Origin: Dromiciops gliroides
Taxonomy: Eukaryota > Chordata > Mammalia > Microbiotheria > Microbiotheriidae
NCBI RefSeq assembly: GCF_019393635.1
Contig: NC_057861.1
Location: forward strand, 90,626,827-90,690,826
Reading direction: 5' to 3'
Length of the DNA: 64,000 nt
Part shown: positions 53,460 to 64,000 of the stretch, one piece after another
Layout of the letters: every line of letters starts with the position of its first letter
Position numbering within the stretch: the first letter of the stretch is position 1
Translations under genes and position numbers: made by a program
The notes under the pieces: model-generated
Databases searched by the model: none
Seen by the model: only the letters and a program-made list of their open reading frames with translations
What the model was told of the DNA's origin: nothing

Positions 53460-54020
53460 AAGATGGCAGAGAGGAAGCAGCAAGCTGCCCGAGCTCTCCT
53501 TCTCTTCCCTCAAAACGAACATTAAATCAAGCCTCTGGACAGATTATGAAACTACAGAACCTGCAAAGAGACAGAGAGACACAGTCCTCCAACCAGAGAT
53601 AATTTAGAAGACTTCAGGAAAAGGTCGGTCTGACTCGGGCAAAAGGGAGGCCCAGCGCAGGGCAGCAACCCAGCGCCGAGGGGGTCGGGGCAAGTCAGCA
53701 GAAGCTGCAGGCCACAGCCGAACAACTGAGGCTCCCGGAACCTGGTTCAAAAATCTGGTGGCCAAGGACAGTGGAAAAACCTACCTGCACCGGCTGAGAG
53801 GGCCACGAATGGCGGGATCCGACGCCTGGGTCTGGCGCCTGGCTGGCCGAGCACAATCAGACAGGAAGTGCAGGGCTGGGGATCTCCGCACACCATAAAG
53901 GCCTCAGAGTAAAAGCCCGGTCACACAGCACCTATACACCTGCACAAGAAGCCCAAAACAGGGACCCTGGTGCCCCCAGAGCAGACCTCAACTTAAAGAA
54001 TAAATAAATAGGCTGCAATA

Positions 54021-55035
54021 ATGAGTAAGAAGCAAAAAAGAGCCCTCTCCATTGAGAGATTTTGTATCAATAGGGAAGAAGCCAACACAAACTCAGATGA
54101 GGACAATAGCCTCAAATTGCCTACATCTGAAGCCTCACAAGGGAAGGTGAATTGGTCGCAAGAACAAAAAAGCCTTCCTGGAAGAGCTCAAAAAGGATTT
54201 TAAAAATCAATTGCAAGAGGTAGAAGAAAAAATGGGGAGAGAATGAAAGCAAAACAAAAAACTATGAAAAAAGAATCAGCAGCTTGGAAAAGGAAGCTGA
54301 AGAAAACAAAGCCTTAAAAAATTCACTTGGCCAAATGGAAAAAAAGGTGCATAATCTCACTGAAGAAATCAATGCCTTAAAAATTAAAGTGGGACAGTTG
54401 GAAGATAAGGAATCCATGAGACACCAAGAATCAGTCAAGCAGAATAAAAAATGAAAAAATAGAAGAAAATGTGAAATACCTCATTGGAAAGACAACTGAT
54501 CTGGAAAACAGATCGAGGAGAGACAATTTGAGAATCATTGGACTGCCTGAAAGCCATGACCTGAAAAAGAATCTAGACACCATATTCCAGGAAATTATTA
54601 AGGAGAACTGCCCTGATATCATAGAATCAGAGGATAAAATCATCATTGAAAGAATCCACCGATCACCTCCTGAAAGAGACCCAAAAGGAAAACTCCAAGG
54701 AATATTGTAGCCAAATTCCAGAATTATCAGGTGAAGGAGAAAATACTCCAAGCAGCCAGAAAGAAGCAATTTAATATCATGGAGCCACAGTCAGGATTGC
54801 TCAGGACCTGGCAGCTTCAACATTAAAGGACCGCAAGGCTTGGAATATGATATTCCGGAAAGCAAAGGAGCTTGGATTGCAGCCGAGAAACTATTACCCA
54901 GCAAAAATGTGCATTTTCTTTCAGGGGAAAAGATGGACATTTAATGACATTGGGGACATTCAATCTTTCCTGGTGAAAAGACCAGAACTGAATAGAAAAT
55001 TTGATCTCAACATACAAGACTCAAGAGAAGTTTAA
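54021..55035 (+). pseudogene. L1 ORF1 (RNA-binding protein), broken
   Basis: Starts MSKKQKRALSIERFCIN at 54021. The first frame stops at about 54203. A coiled-coil region follows in another frame (54280-54420, 'ISSLEKEAEENK', 'LEDKE' heptads). 54471-54710 carries the RNA-recognition core with 'LENRSRRDNLRIIGLPES'. 54847-55035 is the C-terminal domain, 'FRKAKELGLQPRNYYPAKM' to 'FDLNIQDSREV'. At least three frame breaks. Confidence 0.9.
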
Positions 55036-55639
55036 AAAGGTAAACAGAGGGGAAAAAAAAGTTACCCTATTAGGTTAAAGTGTTTATATCTCTACACAGG
55101 AAGATAATACTCATAACTCTTAAGAACTGTAAATGTATTTGGGCAGAGAGAAGGACTTTATATAGAGGGTATAAATATAAATTGTCTTTGATGTGATGAT
55201 ACAAAAGAATTAAGGGGATAAAAAAGGGAGTCTATGGGGAGGAGAGGAAAGGGGAGGTGGAATGGGATGAATTATATCATATGAAGAGGTAGAAAAATCC
55301 TATTACAATAGAGGGAAAGAAAGGAGGGGGGAACATGGTTTCAACCCTATTCTCATTAGATTTGACTCAAAGAGGGAATAACATATACGTTCATTGGGAT
55401 AAAGAAACTTAACTCATTCTTTAAGGAAACAAAAGGGGAAGGGAAAGGGGGGGACTGATAGAAGGGAGGACAAAAGCAAGGGAGAAGAAGGGTAAAGAAA
55501 AGAGAGGGGGGGTGATAAAAAGGGAGGGCAGATCGGGGGAGGCAGGGGTAAGAAGTAAAACCTCGGTGAGGAGGAATAGGGTGAAAAAGGGGGGAAAAGT
55601 ACAAAGGGGGTAAATAGAATGGAGGGAATATACAGTCAG

Positions 55640-58600
55640 TAATAATAACTGTGAATGTGAATGGGATGGACTCTGCTATATAAACGAAGCGAATTGCAGA
55701 GTGGATTAAAAACCAGAACCCTACAATATGCTGTTTACAAGAAACACATTTGAAGCAGAGAGATACACACAGAGTAAAGGTAAAAGGCTGGAGCAGAATA
55801 TATTTTGCCTCAGCTAAAGTAAAAAAGGCAGGGGTAGCAATCCTTATCTCAGACAAAGTGCAGGCAAAAATAGATCTCATTAAAAGAGATAGGAAGGAAA
55901 TTACATCTTACTTAAAGGTACTATAGATAATGAAGTAATATCAATATTAAATATGTATGCGCCAAGTGGTATAGCATCCAAGTTCTTAGAGGAGAAGTTA
56001 AATGAGTTACAAGAGGAATTAGATAGTAATACTATACTAGTGGGGGATCTGAATCTCCCCTCTCAGAATTAGATAAATCTAGCCAAAAAATAAATAAGAA
56101 AGAAGTGAAGAGGTGAATAGATTACTAGAAAGGTTAGACATGATAGATGTCTGGAGAAAATTGAATGGGGATAGAAAGGAATATACCTTTTTCTCAGCAG
56201 TACATGGCACATTTTCAAAAATTGACCATGTATTAGGGCACAAAAAACATCATAGTCCAAATGTAGAAAGGCAGAAATAGTAAATGCATCTTCTCAGATC
56301 ATGATGCAATAAAAATTACATGTAAGAAAGAGCCAGGGAAAAGTAGAATGCAAATCAATTGGAAACTAAATAATTTCATCTAAGAATGAATGGGCCAAAC
56401 AAGAAATCATAGAAACAATCAATACTTGATCCAAGAGAATGACATAATGAGACAACATACCAAAATCTATAGGATGCAGCCAAAGCAGTGCTTAGGGGAA
56501 AATTTATAGCTCTAAATGCTTACATGAATAAAAAAGAGAAAGAGGAGATTAATGAATTGGGCGTGCAACTTAAAAAGTTAGAAAAAGAACAAATTAGAAA
56601 TCCCCATTAGACACTAAATTAGAGATCCTGAAAATTAAAGGAGAAATTAATAAGATTGAAAGCAACAAATCTATAGAATAATCAATAAAACTAAGAGCTG
56701 GTTTTATGAAAAAACCATAAAATAGATAAAATATTGGTTAATTTGGTTTAAAAAAAGAAAGAAGAAACCAAATTAACAGTATCAAAAATGAAAAGGGTGA
56801 TGTTACCACCAATGAAGTGGAAATTAAAGCAATAATTAGGAAATATTTTGCCCAACTGTATGCCAATAAATTTGACAATCTAATTAAATGGATGAATATT
56901 TACAAAGATACAAACTGCCCAGGTTAACTGAAGAGGAAATAAAATCCTTAATAAACCCATATTAGAAAAAGAAATTGAACAAGCTATTAATGAACTCCCT
57001 AAGAAAAAATCCCCAGGGCCAGATGGGTTTACGGGTGAATTTTACCAAACATTTAAAGAACAATTAATTCCAATATTATATAAATTATTTGGAAAAATAG
57101 CTGAAGAAGGAGTTTCTACCAATTCGTTTTATGACACAAATATGGTGGTGATACCAAAACCAGGCAGAGCCAAAACAGAGAAAGAAAATTATAGACCAAT
57201 TTCCCTAATGAATATTGATGCTAAAATCTTAATAAGATATTAGCAAGGAGATTACAGCAAGTGATCACCAGGATAATACACTATGACCAGGTGAGATTTA
57301 TACCAGGAATGCAGGGCTGGTTCAAACATTAGGAAACTATTAACATAATCAACCACATCAATAAGAAAAACCCAACCAAAATCATATGATTATCTCATAG
57401 ATGCAGAGAAAGCTTTTGACAAAGTACAGCACCCATTCCTAATAAAAACACTAGAGAGTTTAGGAATAGGTGGAGCTTTCCTTAGAATAATAAACAGTAT
57501 CTACCTAAAGCCATCAGCAAGTATTAGATGCAATGGAGATAAATTAGAGGCCTTCCCAATAAGATCAGGGGTGAAACAGGGATGTCCATTATCACCCCTA
57601 TTATTTAATATTGTTCTAGAAATGATAGCTTAGCAATCAGAGAAGAGAAGGGAATTAAAGGAATTAGAATAGGCAAGGAGGAAACAAAACTATCACTCTT
57701 TGCAGATGATATGATGGTATACTTAAGGAATCCTCGAGAATCAAGTCAAAAATTACTTGAAACAATTAACAACTTTAGCAAAGTAGCAGGATATAAAATA
57801 AATCCACATAAATCATCAGCATTTCTATACATGACCAACAAAGTCCAGCAGCAAGAGATAGAAAGAGAAATTCCATTTAAAGTAACGGTAGATAATATTA
57901 AATACTTGGGAGTCTACTTGCCAAGACAAACCCAGGAACTCTATGAACACAACTACCAAACACTCTTCACACAAATCAAATCAGATCTAAATAATTGGAA
58001 AGATATCAATTGCTCATGGATAGGCAGAGCTAATATAGTAAAAATGACAATACTGCCTAAATTAATTTACTTATTCAGTGCCATACCAATCAGACTACCT
58101 AAAAATTATTTTATACAGGTAGAAAAAATAATAACAAAATTCATCTGGAAAAACAAAAAATCAAGAATATCCAGGGAAATAATGAAAAAAAAATTCACAG
58201 GAAGGTGGGTTAGCGGTACCAAACCTGGAGCTTTACTATAAAGCGGCAGTCATCAAAATTATCTGGTACTGGCTAAAAAATAGAGTGGTAGATCAATGGA
58301 ATAGGCTAGGCTCAGGAAATGCAGTAGTAAATGACACTAGTAATGTAGTGTTTGATAAACCCAAAGACTCCAGCTTCTGGGATAGGAACTCAGTATTTGA
58401 CAAAAACTGCTGGGAAAACTGGAAGATAGTATGGCAGAAATTAGGCATCGACCAACATCTTACACCTTATACTAAAATAAGGTCAAAATGGATACATGAT
58501 TTAGACATAAGAGGTGATACCATAGGTCAATTAGTAGAGAAAGGAATAGTGTACCTATCAGATCTTTGGAAAGGAAAACAGTTTTTGACCAAACAAGAGA

Positions 58601-59316
58601 TAGAGTATATTATAAAATGCAAATGAATGATTTTGATTATATTAAATTAAAAAATTTTTGTACAAAACAGAAGCAATGCATCCAAAATTAGAAGGGAGGC
58701 AGAAAGCTGGGAAACAATTTTGAGGCCAGTGCTTCTGATAAAGGCCTCATCTCTAAAATATATAGGGAATTAAATCAATTTATAAGAATCCAAGTCATTC
58801 CCCAATTGAGAAATGGTCAAAGGATATGAACAGGCAGTTTTCTGATGAAGAAACCAAAGCTATCTATTCCCATATGAAAAAATGCTCTAAATCTCTAATG
58901 ATTAGAGAGATGCAAATTAAAACAACTCTGAGGTACCACCTGACACCTATCAGATTGGCTAAAATGACCAAAAAAGGAAGATAATAAATGTTGGAGAGGC
59001 TGTGGGAAAATTGGAACACTAATGCATTGTTGGTGGAGCTGTGAGCTGATCCAACCATTCTGGAGAGCAATTTGGAATTATGCCCAAAGGGCGATAAAGC
59101 TGTGCATACCCTTTGACCCAGCAATCCCACTTTTAGGTCTTTTGCCCAAAGAAATCATGGAAGGGGGAAAGGGACCCACATGTACAAAAATATTTATAGC
59201 TGCTCTTTACGTGGTAGCAAGGAATTGGAAGTTGAGGGGTGCCATCAATTGGGGAATGGCTGGACAAGTTGTGGTATATGAATACAATGGAATACTATTG
59301 TGCTGTAAGAAATGAT
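55640..59316 (+). pseudogene. L1 ORF2 (endonuclease and reverse transcriptase), broken
   Basis: The endonuclease start is recognisable at 55650-55880 ('VNGMDSA', 'NQNPTICCLQETHLKQRDTH', 'KKAGVAILISD'). The RT palm lies at 56990-57720: '[10 protein letters not shown]' near 57003, 'SLFADDMMVYL' with the catalytic FADD at 57699-57710. RT thumb and connection form the longest intact piece, 57711-58241 ('YKINPHKSSAFLY', 'IKYLGVYLPRQTQELYEHNY', 'LPKLIYLFSAIPIRLPKNYF'). The C-terminal region is in 58285-58626 and 59022-59315 (ends 'YEYNGILLCCKK'). Many stops and frameshifts. Confidence 0.92.
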
Positions 59317-59935
59317 GATGCAGGAAGAGTTCAGAGAAACTTGGAGGGTCTTACGTGAGCTGATGATGAGTGAGATGAGCAGAACCAGAAGAACATTGTA
59401 CACAGTATCATCAACATTGAGTGTTGACCTACTGTGATGGACTATATTCTTCTCACCAATGCAATGGTACAGAAGAGTTCCAGGGAACTCATGATAGAAG
59501 AGATCTCCAAATCCAAGAAAAAAAAAGAAAGAAAGAACTGTGGAGTATAGATGCTGATTGAACCATATTATTTCTTTTATTTTGGGTGCTGTTGTTTTTT
59601 TTTCTTTCTATTTTGAGGTTTTTGCATCACTGCTCTGATTCTTTCTCTTGTAACAGGATTAATGCAGAAATAGGATTAATGTTATTATGTGTATATATAT
59701 GTGTGTGTGTATATATATATATCTATATATCTATATGTATATGTATAGAGATATATAGATATAACCTATATCAGATTACCTGCTGTCTAGGGGAGGGGGA
59801 AGGGAGGGGTGGGAGGGAGAAAAATCTGAAATTGTAAAGCATGTATAAACAAAAGTTGAGAACTATCTTTACATGTAATGGAAAAAATAAAATACCCCAT
59901 ACATTAAAAAAAAAAATAAGCCATACCAAAAAAAA

Positions 59936-59951
59936 AAAAATGAAGGTTGGG
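59936..59951 (+). repeat. L1 target-site duplication, right
   Basis: AAAAATGAAGGTTGGG, identical to 53444-53459. Confidence 0.93.
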
Positions 59952-60098
59952 GGACAGATAGGTGGCACAGTGGATAAAGCACTGTCCCTGGATTCAGGAG
60001 GAACTAAATTCAAATCCGGGCTCAGAAATTTGACACTTATTAGCTGTGTGACACTGGGCAAGTCAATTAACCCTCATTGCCCCACCCCAATAATTTTA
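59952..60098 (+). mobile_element. tRNA-derived marsupial SINE, middle layer of the nest
   Basis: 'ggacagataggtggcacagt', 'ggattcaggaggaactaaat', 'gctgtgtgacactgggcaag' and 'caattaaccctcattgcccc'. Its own target duplication is visible as AAAATGAAGGTTGG (left, now part of the L1 duplication) and AAAATGATGGCTGG (60101-60114). The SINE came first and the L1 then landed at its 5' edge. Confidence 0.88.
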
Positions 60099-60125
60099 AA
60101 AAAATGATGGCTGGACAACAACATT
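60099..60125 (+). mobile_element. Old retroposon family, second copy (3' tail)
   Basis: 'atgatggctggacaacaaca' completes the 3' end of the retroposon that begins at 53215. Confidence 0.5.
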
Positions 60126-60344
60126 TTGTGGCTTAAAAGGACTTTGAATTATTTTTCTTTTTATGATTCTTTAAGCAGCTTGAAAGCAGAACTCCCCAGA
60201 GCCTCTTGGTAAAGGTGTCATATCAAATAAGGACTGAACATTTGTTCAATAAACAAAAAATAGATAAATAGACATATAAATAAATAGGTAAATGGATTAA
60301 TTTGAAAAGAATTGATGACAATAGTCACTGTTGGCCTTTCTGCA
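60126..60344. other. Unassigned flank
   Basis: Nothing recognised. Includes an AT-rich (AAATAG)-like patch. Confidence 0.45.
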
Positions 60345-60455
60345 GAGAGAGAGAGAGACAGACAGAGAGACAGAGAGAGAGAAATTGAGGGACAGAGATA
60401 GGGACAGAAAGAAGGAGAGAGGGAGGGAAATGGAGGCAGAGAAAGACAGAGACAG
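60345..60455. repeat. GA-rich low-complexity tract
   Basis: gagaga, gacagaga and ggagaggg words, almost all purine on the plus strand. Confidence 0.9.
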
Positions 60456-60860
60456 ATAAATGTATAGTGCCAGGTCTCCATCCTCATGAAAACAAATCTA
60501 AATCTAGGAAAACAAGTAAGGCCAAAATAGATATAGGTCCAGCTGAAAACCTACCAGTGGAGTCCAGGAAGGGAATGGAAGAAAAATCCCATTCCTACCA
60601 GAAAAAAATCAGAAAAAAGACTCATATTTCCTTGGTAGCAGTCAGATGAGCACCAGGAAAAATGCCAGGATACTTCTACTTTAATAGTATATAGACGAAG
60701 GAATACAGGGAGAAAGTCAAGGACTCAAACTCCAGAATCTCTTCCTACTACCTATGTTCCAACTAGATCCCAAAATAAGTCATCTATCTCTTATTAGATC
60801 TATTTCCCTAAGGCTCATACTGGCTATACACACTGAAAGCCCTGTCACTGGAAGGGAGTT
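60456..60860. other. Unassigned non-coding sequence
   Basis: No gene or named repeat. Confidence 0.5.
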
Positions 60861-60873
60861 TAGAATTCATTTT

Positions 60874-61026
60874 GGTGTTTTTTTTGCAGGGCAATGAGGG
60901 TTAAGTGACTTGCCTTGGGTCACTTGACTAGTAAGTGTGTCAAGTATCTGAGGCCAGATTTGAACTCAGGTCCTCCCTAATCGAGGGCCCTGGTGCTTTA
61001 TCCACAGAGCCACCTAGCTGCCTTCC
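60874..61026 (-). mobile_element. tRNA-derived marsupial SINE with target duplication
   Basis: An antisense copy: 'ttgcagggcaatgagggtta', 'gatttgaactcaggtcctcc', 'agccacctagctgccttcc'. Direct repeats TAGAATTCATTTT (60861-60873) and TAGAATTCACTTTT (61027-61040). Confidence 0.92.
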
Positions 61027-61040
61027 TAGAATTCACTTTT

Positions 61041-61924
61041 AACATATAGACTTCCCCTTGTTTGGATTCCATAATACTGAATCAAGAAGATCCATGCCTA
61101 GTGCCCATGATGAGATTAGTCTGTGACCCATATCTCTAGTGACAGGAGTTATAATAGGTAGTTGGGTGAGGGGGAAGGTCAGACTCTTCCATTACTGTCA
61201 TCTCCATTCAAACAGCTGCTAATTATGGCATTGCAGGGGATAATGAACTAACCCATTCTACTTTGGTATGCATCTAATTATTAGGAAGTCTGTTTTTAGC
61301 ACTAAGTTGAAAATCTTCCTCTATTTATAACCCTTTTTTCTTAATTCTGTTCTTTGGGACCAAGCACAGTAAGTCTAAATCCCTTTCTTAATATCAGCCT
61401 TTCAAATACAAAATAGGCCAAAAATAATAAAGTTTAATAGTTTTTTGAAGATTATTTTTAATTTTTTTCCATTTGCAAGATTTGATTTTTCATATGTGAT
61501 ATAAATTAATTAAAAATATATGTGTATATATATGAATATACCACATATATGAATATACTATATATAATATTGTTGTATTGTAAATTTAAAACCCCAAAAA
61601 AGGAATTATTAAATATTGAAACCACTTCATAAATTTGTCCCACCCTATACTTTAAGATATTCCTTATGGTTTCTCCTTTCTAGTTTTTTCAACCATTTCT
61701 CATATGGTATGACTTCAATAATAATTAACATCTAGCATTCATATAGTTCTTTTTCTTAAAAAGCTATTTTACTTTTATTGATATCTTTTGTTTTTATATC
61801 CTATCTATTTAAAAATATCCCTCCCCTCTCTCCTGTCCAGCAAGCCATCCTTTGTACCAAATATTTAAATAGGGTAGAAAATAGAGGAAAACTAATTAAT
61901 AATCATTAAGCATTCTTTTTCTTT
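61041..61924. other. Unassigned AT-rich sequence
   Basis: No gene or named repeat. 61495-61575 is dense in tata/atat words. Confidence 0.5.
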
Positions 61925-62097
61925 ATTCCTTCCTTCCTTTCTCTTTCTCCTTCCTTCCTTCCTTCCTTCCTTCCTTCCTTCCTTCCTTCCTTCCTTCCTT
62001 CCTTCCTTCCTTCCTTCCTTCCTTCCTTCCTTCCTTCCTTCCTTCCTTCCTTCCTTCCTTCCTTCCTTCCTTCCTTCCTTCCTTTCTTTCTTTCTTT

Positions 62098-62164
<67 letters not shown>

Positions 62165-62165
62165 T

Positions 62166-62201
<36 letters not shown>

Positions 62202-62205
62202 TCCT
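61925..62205. repeat. (CCTT)n followed by (CTTT)n tetranucleotide repeat
   Basis: About 280 bases: (TTCC)n to about 62083, then (TTTC)n with a few one-base slips. Pure pyrimidine on the plus strand. It resembles the reverse complement of the GGAA-GAAA end of 41453-41560. Long Lys/Arg/Glu frames on the minus strand are artefacts. Confidence 0.98.
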
Positions 62206-62698
62206 CTTTGTACTACCTTTCTTTGCACCCCAGAGCTTGGGGACAAAAAAGATTGAAGAAAAAAAATCACAGAACCACTGTATCACGTAAGCACAGTCAA
62301 GCAAAATAAATACTCATTTTGGTCATGCCCAAAACATGTGTTTCTTATTCATATTCATCATCTTTCTATCAGGAAATGGACATTTCTCTTCTGTATATGT
62401 CCTCTGGAATCATGGCTGATCATTTAGTTAATGACAGTTCTTACTTAAGTTATTCAGAATTGTTCATTTTTGCGGTGTTGACGTTAAAACACATCATGCT
62501 CCTTCTGCTCCTTCAACATTGTATGAGTTTAGACAGGTCTTTCTATGTGTTTTTGAAACTTTCTTTTTCCTTATTTACACTGGGCCAGATGCACTCATGG
62601 AGCTTACATTTTAGTAAGATATGAAAAGTAAATAATTAGGTATAAACAAAACATAGTGTGGAAAGAATGTTACTTTAGAAGGGAAGACCCTAGCAGCT

Positions 62699-62700
<2 letters not shown>
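62206..62700. other. Unassigned non-coding sequence
   Basis: No gene or named repeat. The 101-codon frame at 62319-62624 has no known domain. Confidence 0.5.

Positions 62701-62754
<54 letters not shown>
62701..62754. repeat. (GT)n microsatellite
   Basis: About 26 uninterrupted units. Confidence 0.97.
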
Positions 62755-62767
62755 GGGAGAGTAATAT

Positions 62768-63115
62768 AACTATTTAAGGTTTACAAAGCACTTTACATAT
62801 GTTATCTCTTTTTTTTCTTAAGTGAGGCAACTGGGGTTAAATGACTTGCCCAGGGTCACACAGCTAGTAAGTGTTAAGTGTCTGAGACTGGATTTGAACT
62901 CAGGTACTCCTGACTCCAGGGCCGGTGCTCTATCCACTGCACCATCTAGCTGCCCCAATGTTATCTCTTTTGATCCACATAATTCTGGAAAGTAGTATTA
63001 TTATCCCCATCTTACAATAAGGAAACTGGAAGCAAGAGGGTCTAAGTGATTATTCAGCATCACATGGTTAATTAGTGTTTGAAGTAGGATATGAACCAAG
63101 TTCTTCTTGACTCTC
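62768..63115 (-). mobile_element. MIR-type SINE, antisense, split by a younger SINE
   Basis: Left part 'atttaaggtttacaaagcac', 'tttacatatgttatctc'. Right part from 62958: 'ttatctcttttgatccacat', 'attatccccatcttacaata', 'agtgattattcagcatcaca', 'ttgactctcaaacttttac'. Confidence 0.8.
62813..62957 (-). mobile_element. tRNA-derived marsupial SINE with perfect target duplication
   Basis: ATGTTATCTCTTTT at 62799-62812 and 62958-62971, identical over 14 bases. The body is close to the copies at 48525 and 16424, so it is young. Confidence 0.94.
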
Positions 63116-63819
63116 AAACTTTTACTCACTGAGTCATCTTGAGTCATCATTCTAGTCATTTACTTCAGCTCAATCTTCAGCTTATCAGTGTTCAGCCTAA
63201 AAATGATAGCTCAGGACACACTACCTGTCCTGACAGCTCCAGGACAGAATACCCTATTGGCTATGTGAGCAGAAAAGTGTGGCTTGAAACAATTTCACCT
63301 CTGTTGATTTGGACCCTGAGACTTTATTAGTCATGGTGACTGAAAATCACACTGTGAATTCATGTTGAACTTTCAATCCACCCAAATCCCACATCTTTTT
63401 ATAGATATTACAAATTCTAATTGTATTGTTGATTTCTTGAACTTAGATCTTACATATTTATTTCTACTAAATTTCATTTTGTTTGATATAGCATTGGGTA
63501 TTTGGAAAATTTGATAAGTATGTCACTGTTATTTTATCCAAGTCATTGATAAAAAAATGATATCATGCTCAGACATTAGCATAAATGCCTGGGATACTCT
63601 AATATTTTCCAAGTTCACATCTATTAATTAATGTCCCTGGTAGCAAATACCTATAGCAGGATTCATATCCTAGTCTTCCTAATTTTAAGTTTAGAAACTT
63701 GCATTCAAACCAAGCTGTGAAATTATGGAACTCACTACTCTTTCCTGTCCATGTTGATGCCCTATCCTAATTTGGGAACATAAGCCACCTTTCTCAGTTG
63801 CGTAATTTAAAATTCTAAA
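63116..63819. other. Unassigned non-coding sequence
   Basis: No gene or named repeat. Confidence 0.5.
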
Positions 63820-64000
63820 TGTGGGTTCTAATATCTCCCCCCAGTTTTGGGGGGAAACTGACTAAAATCACTGATAAATGAGTTTAGGTTTTTTAAGGGT
63901 TTATCAAAAGATAGTAAAAGAAAGAGAAAGATTGAGAACAGATTTCTTATCGCTTGAAATCCATGCCTTCCTAAACTCCCCTGTGAAGTTCTCTGCCACC
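63820..64000 (-). mobile_element. Probable LTR running off the window edge
   Basis: Begins TGTGGGTTCT after AT-rich sequence and contains an A-rich 'gggtttatcaaaagatag' block that could be the polyadenylation region of a minus-strand LTR. The word pattern is familiar from marsupial ERV LTRs, but the other end lies outside the window. Confidence 0.4.

Larger units (their letters stand above)
53460..59935 (+). mobile_element. Full-length marsupial L1 LINE with exact target duplication
   Basis: About 6.48 kb, from the 5' terminus 'aagatggcagagaggaagc' to an A-rich tail. Parts: 5' UTR 53460-54020, unusually GC- and CpG-rich for this window at 53630-53900, as expected of an L1 promoter; ORF1 54021-55035; intergenic region to about 55630 with G-rich purine tracts; ORF2 about 55640-59315; 3' UTR 59316-59900 with a TG/TA microsatellite at 59690-59765. 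The 16-base duplication is still identical, but both ORFs carry several frameshifts and stops, so it cannot move now. An insertion that kept its 5' end is uncommon compared with truncated copies. Confidence 0.96.

Noticed and set aside
54431-54769. A 112-codon minus-strand frame
   Set aside because: Antisense shadow of L1 ORF1. The similar antisense frame in the old L1 (32117-32308) shows it comes from the LINE.
57711-58241. A 176-codon frame as a possible host gene
   Set aside because: The motifs (KYLGVYL, SAIPIRLPK, preceding FADD) are L1 ORF2. It is a piece of the LINE.
61906-62304. Lys/Glu/Arg/Gly frames of 115-132 codons on the minus strand
   Set aside because: Translation of the CCTT/CTTT tetranucleotide array.

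Overview
This is a non-coding stretch of a mammalian nuclear genome, and the repeats point to a marsupial. The best clue is 13 copies of a short tRNA-derived, poly-A-tailed SINE of the kind known from marsupial genomes, together with MAR1/MIR CORE-SINEs, an RTE (BovB-like) LINE with SINEs sharing its 3' tail, marsupial-type L1s, and many old L2 and CR1/L3 remnants. The sequence does not fix the species. I see no exon of a working protein-coding gene, no CpG island outside the L1 5' region, no CRISPR array and no bacterial feature. Long reading frames are explained by LINEs, SINEs, microsatellites or three processed host pseudogenes.

Layout: 1-13 kb is mostly L2, CR1/L3, MIR and SINE debris, with a clear nest at 3.2-5.2 kb (SINE inside MAR1 inside L2). 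A solo LTR lies at 13.2-13.8 kb and an RTE LINE at 15.0-15.7 kb. An RPL35 retrocopy with an almost full frame lies at 22.4-22.8 kb. Two MITE families and a second solo LTR lie at 22.9-24.4 kb. An AT-rich, repeat-free block at 25.4-25.9 kb looks like a candidate regulatory element. An old minus-strand L1 fills 28.4-33.7 kb. CR1/L3 and L2 pieces occupy 36.7-39.0 kb. A very large GA/GGAA/GAAA microsatellite lies at 41.2-41.6 kb. The pocket at 42.9-44.7 kb holds RPL22L1 and NDUFB4 retrocopies, tail to tail, bracketed by a near-identical 187-188 bp direct repeat. A third solo LTR is at 46.5-47.1 kb. A repeat-free candidate enhancer (49.6-50.3 kb) is followed by about 700 bp of almost pure purine strand. 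A full-length plus-strand L1 with an exact 16-bp target duplication fills 53.5-59.9 kb. A 280-bp CCTT/CTTT tract lies at 61.9-62.2 kb, and a fourth LTR appears to run off the right edge.

How parts work together: L1 supplies the machinery that best explains the poly-A SINEs and the processed pseudogenes. RTE best explains the SINEs with the RTE-like tail, and the match between SINE tail and RTE 3' end can be seen inside the window. I found no convincing new biological system. The observations I would follow first are the RPL22L1 retrocopy, which carries a 68-nt GT...AG segment at a likely exon junction, the 187-bp duplication around it, and the two or three repeat-free blocks rich in homeodomain/POU-like sites. 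Element names are from memory of repeat families, and edges of old repeats are good to roughly 10-30 bases.
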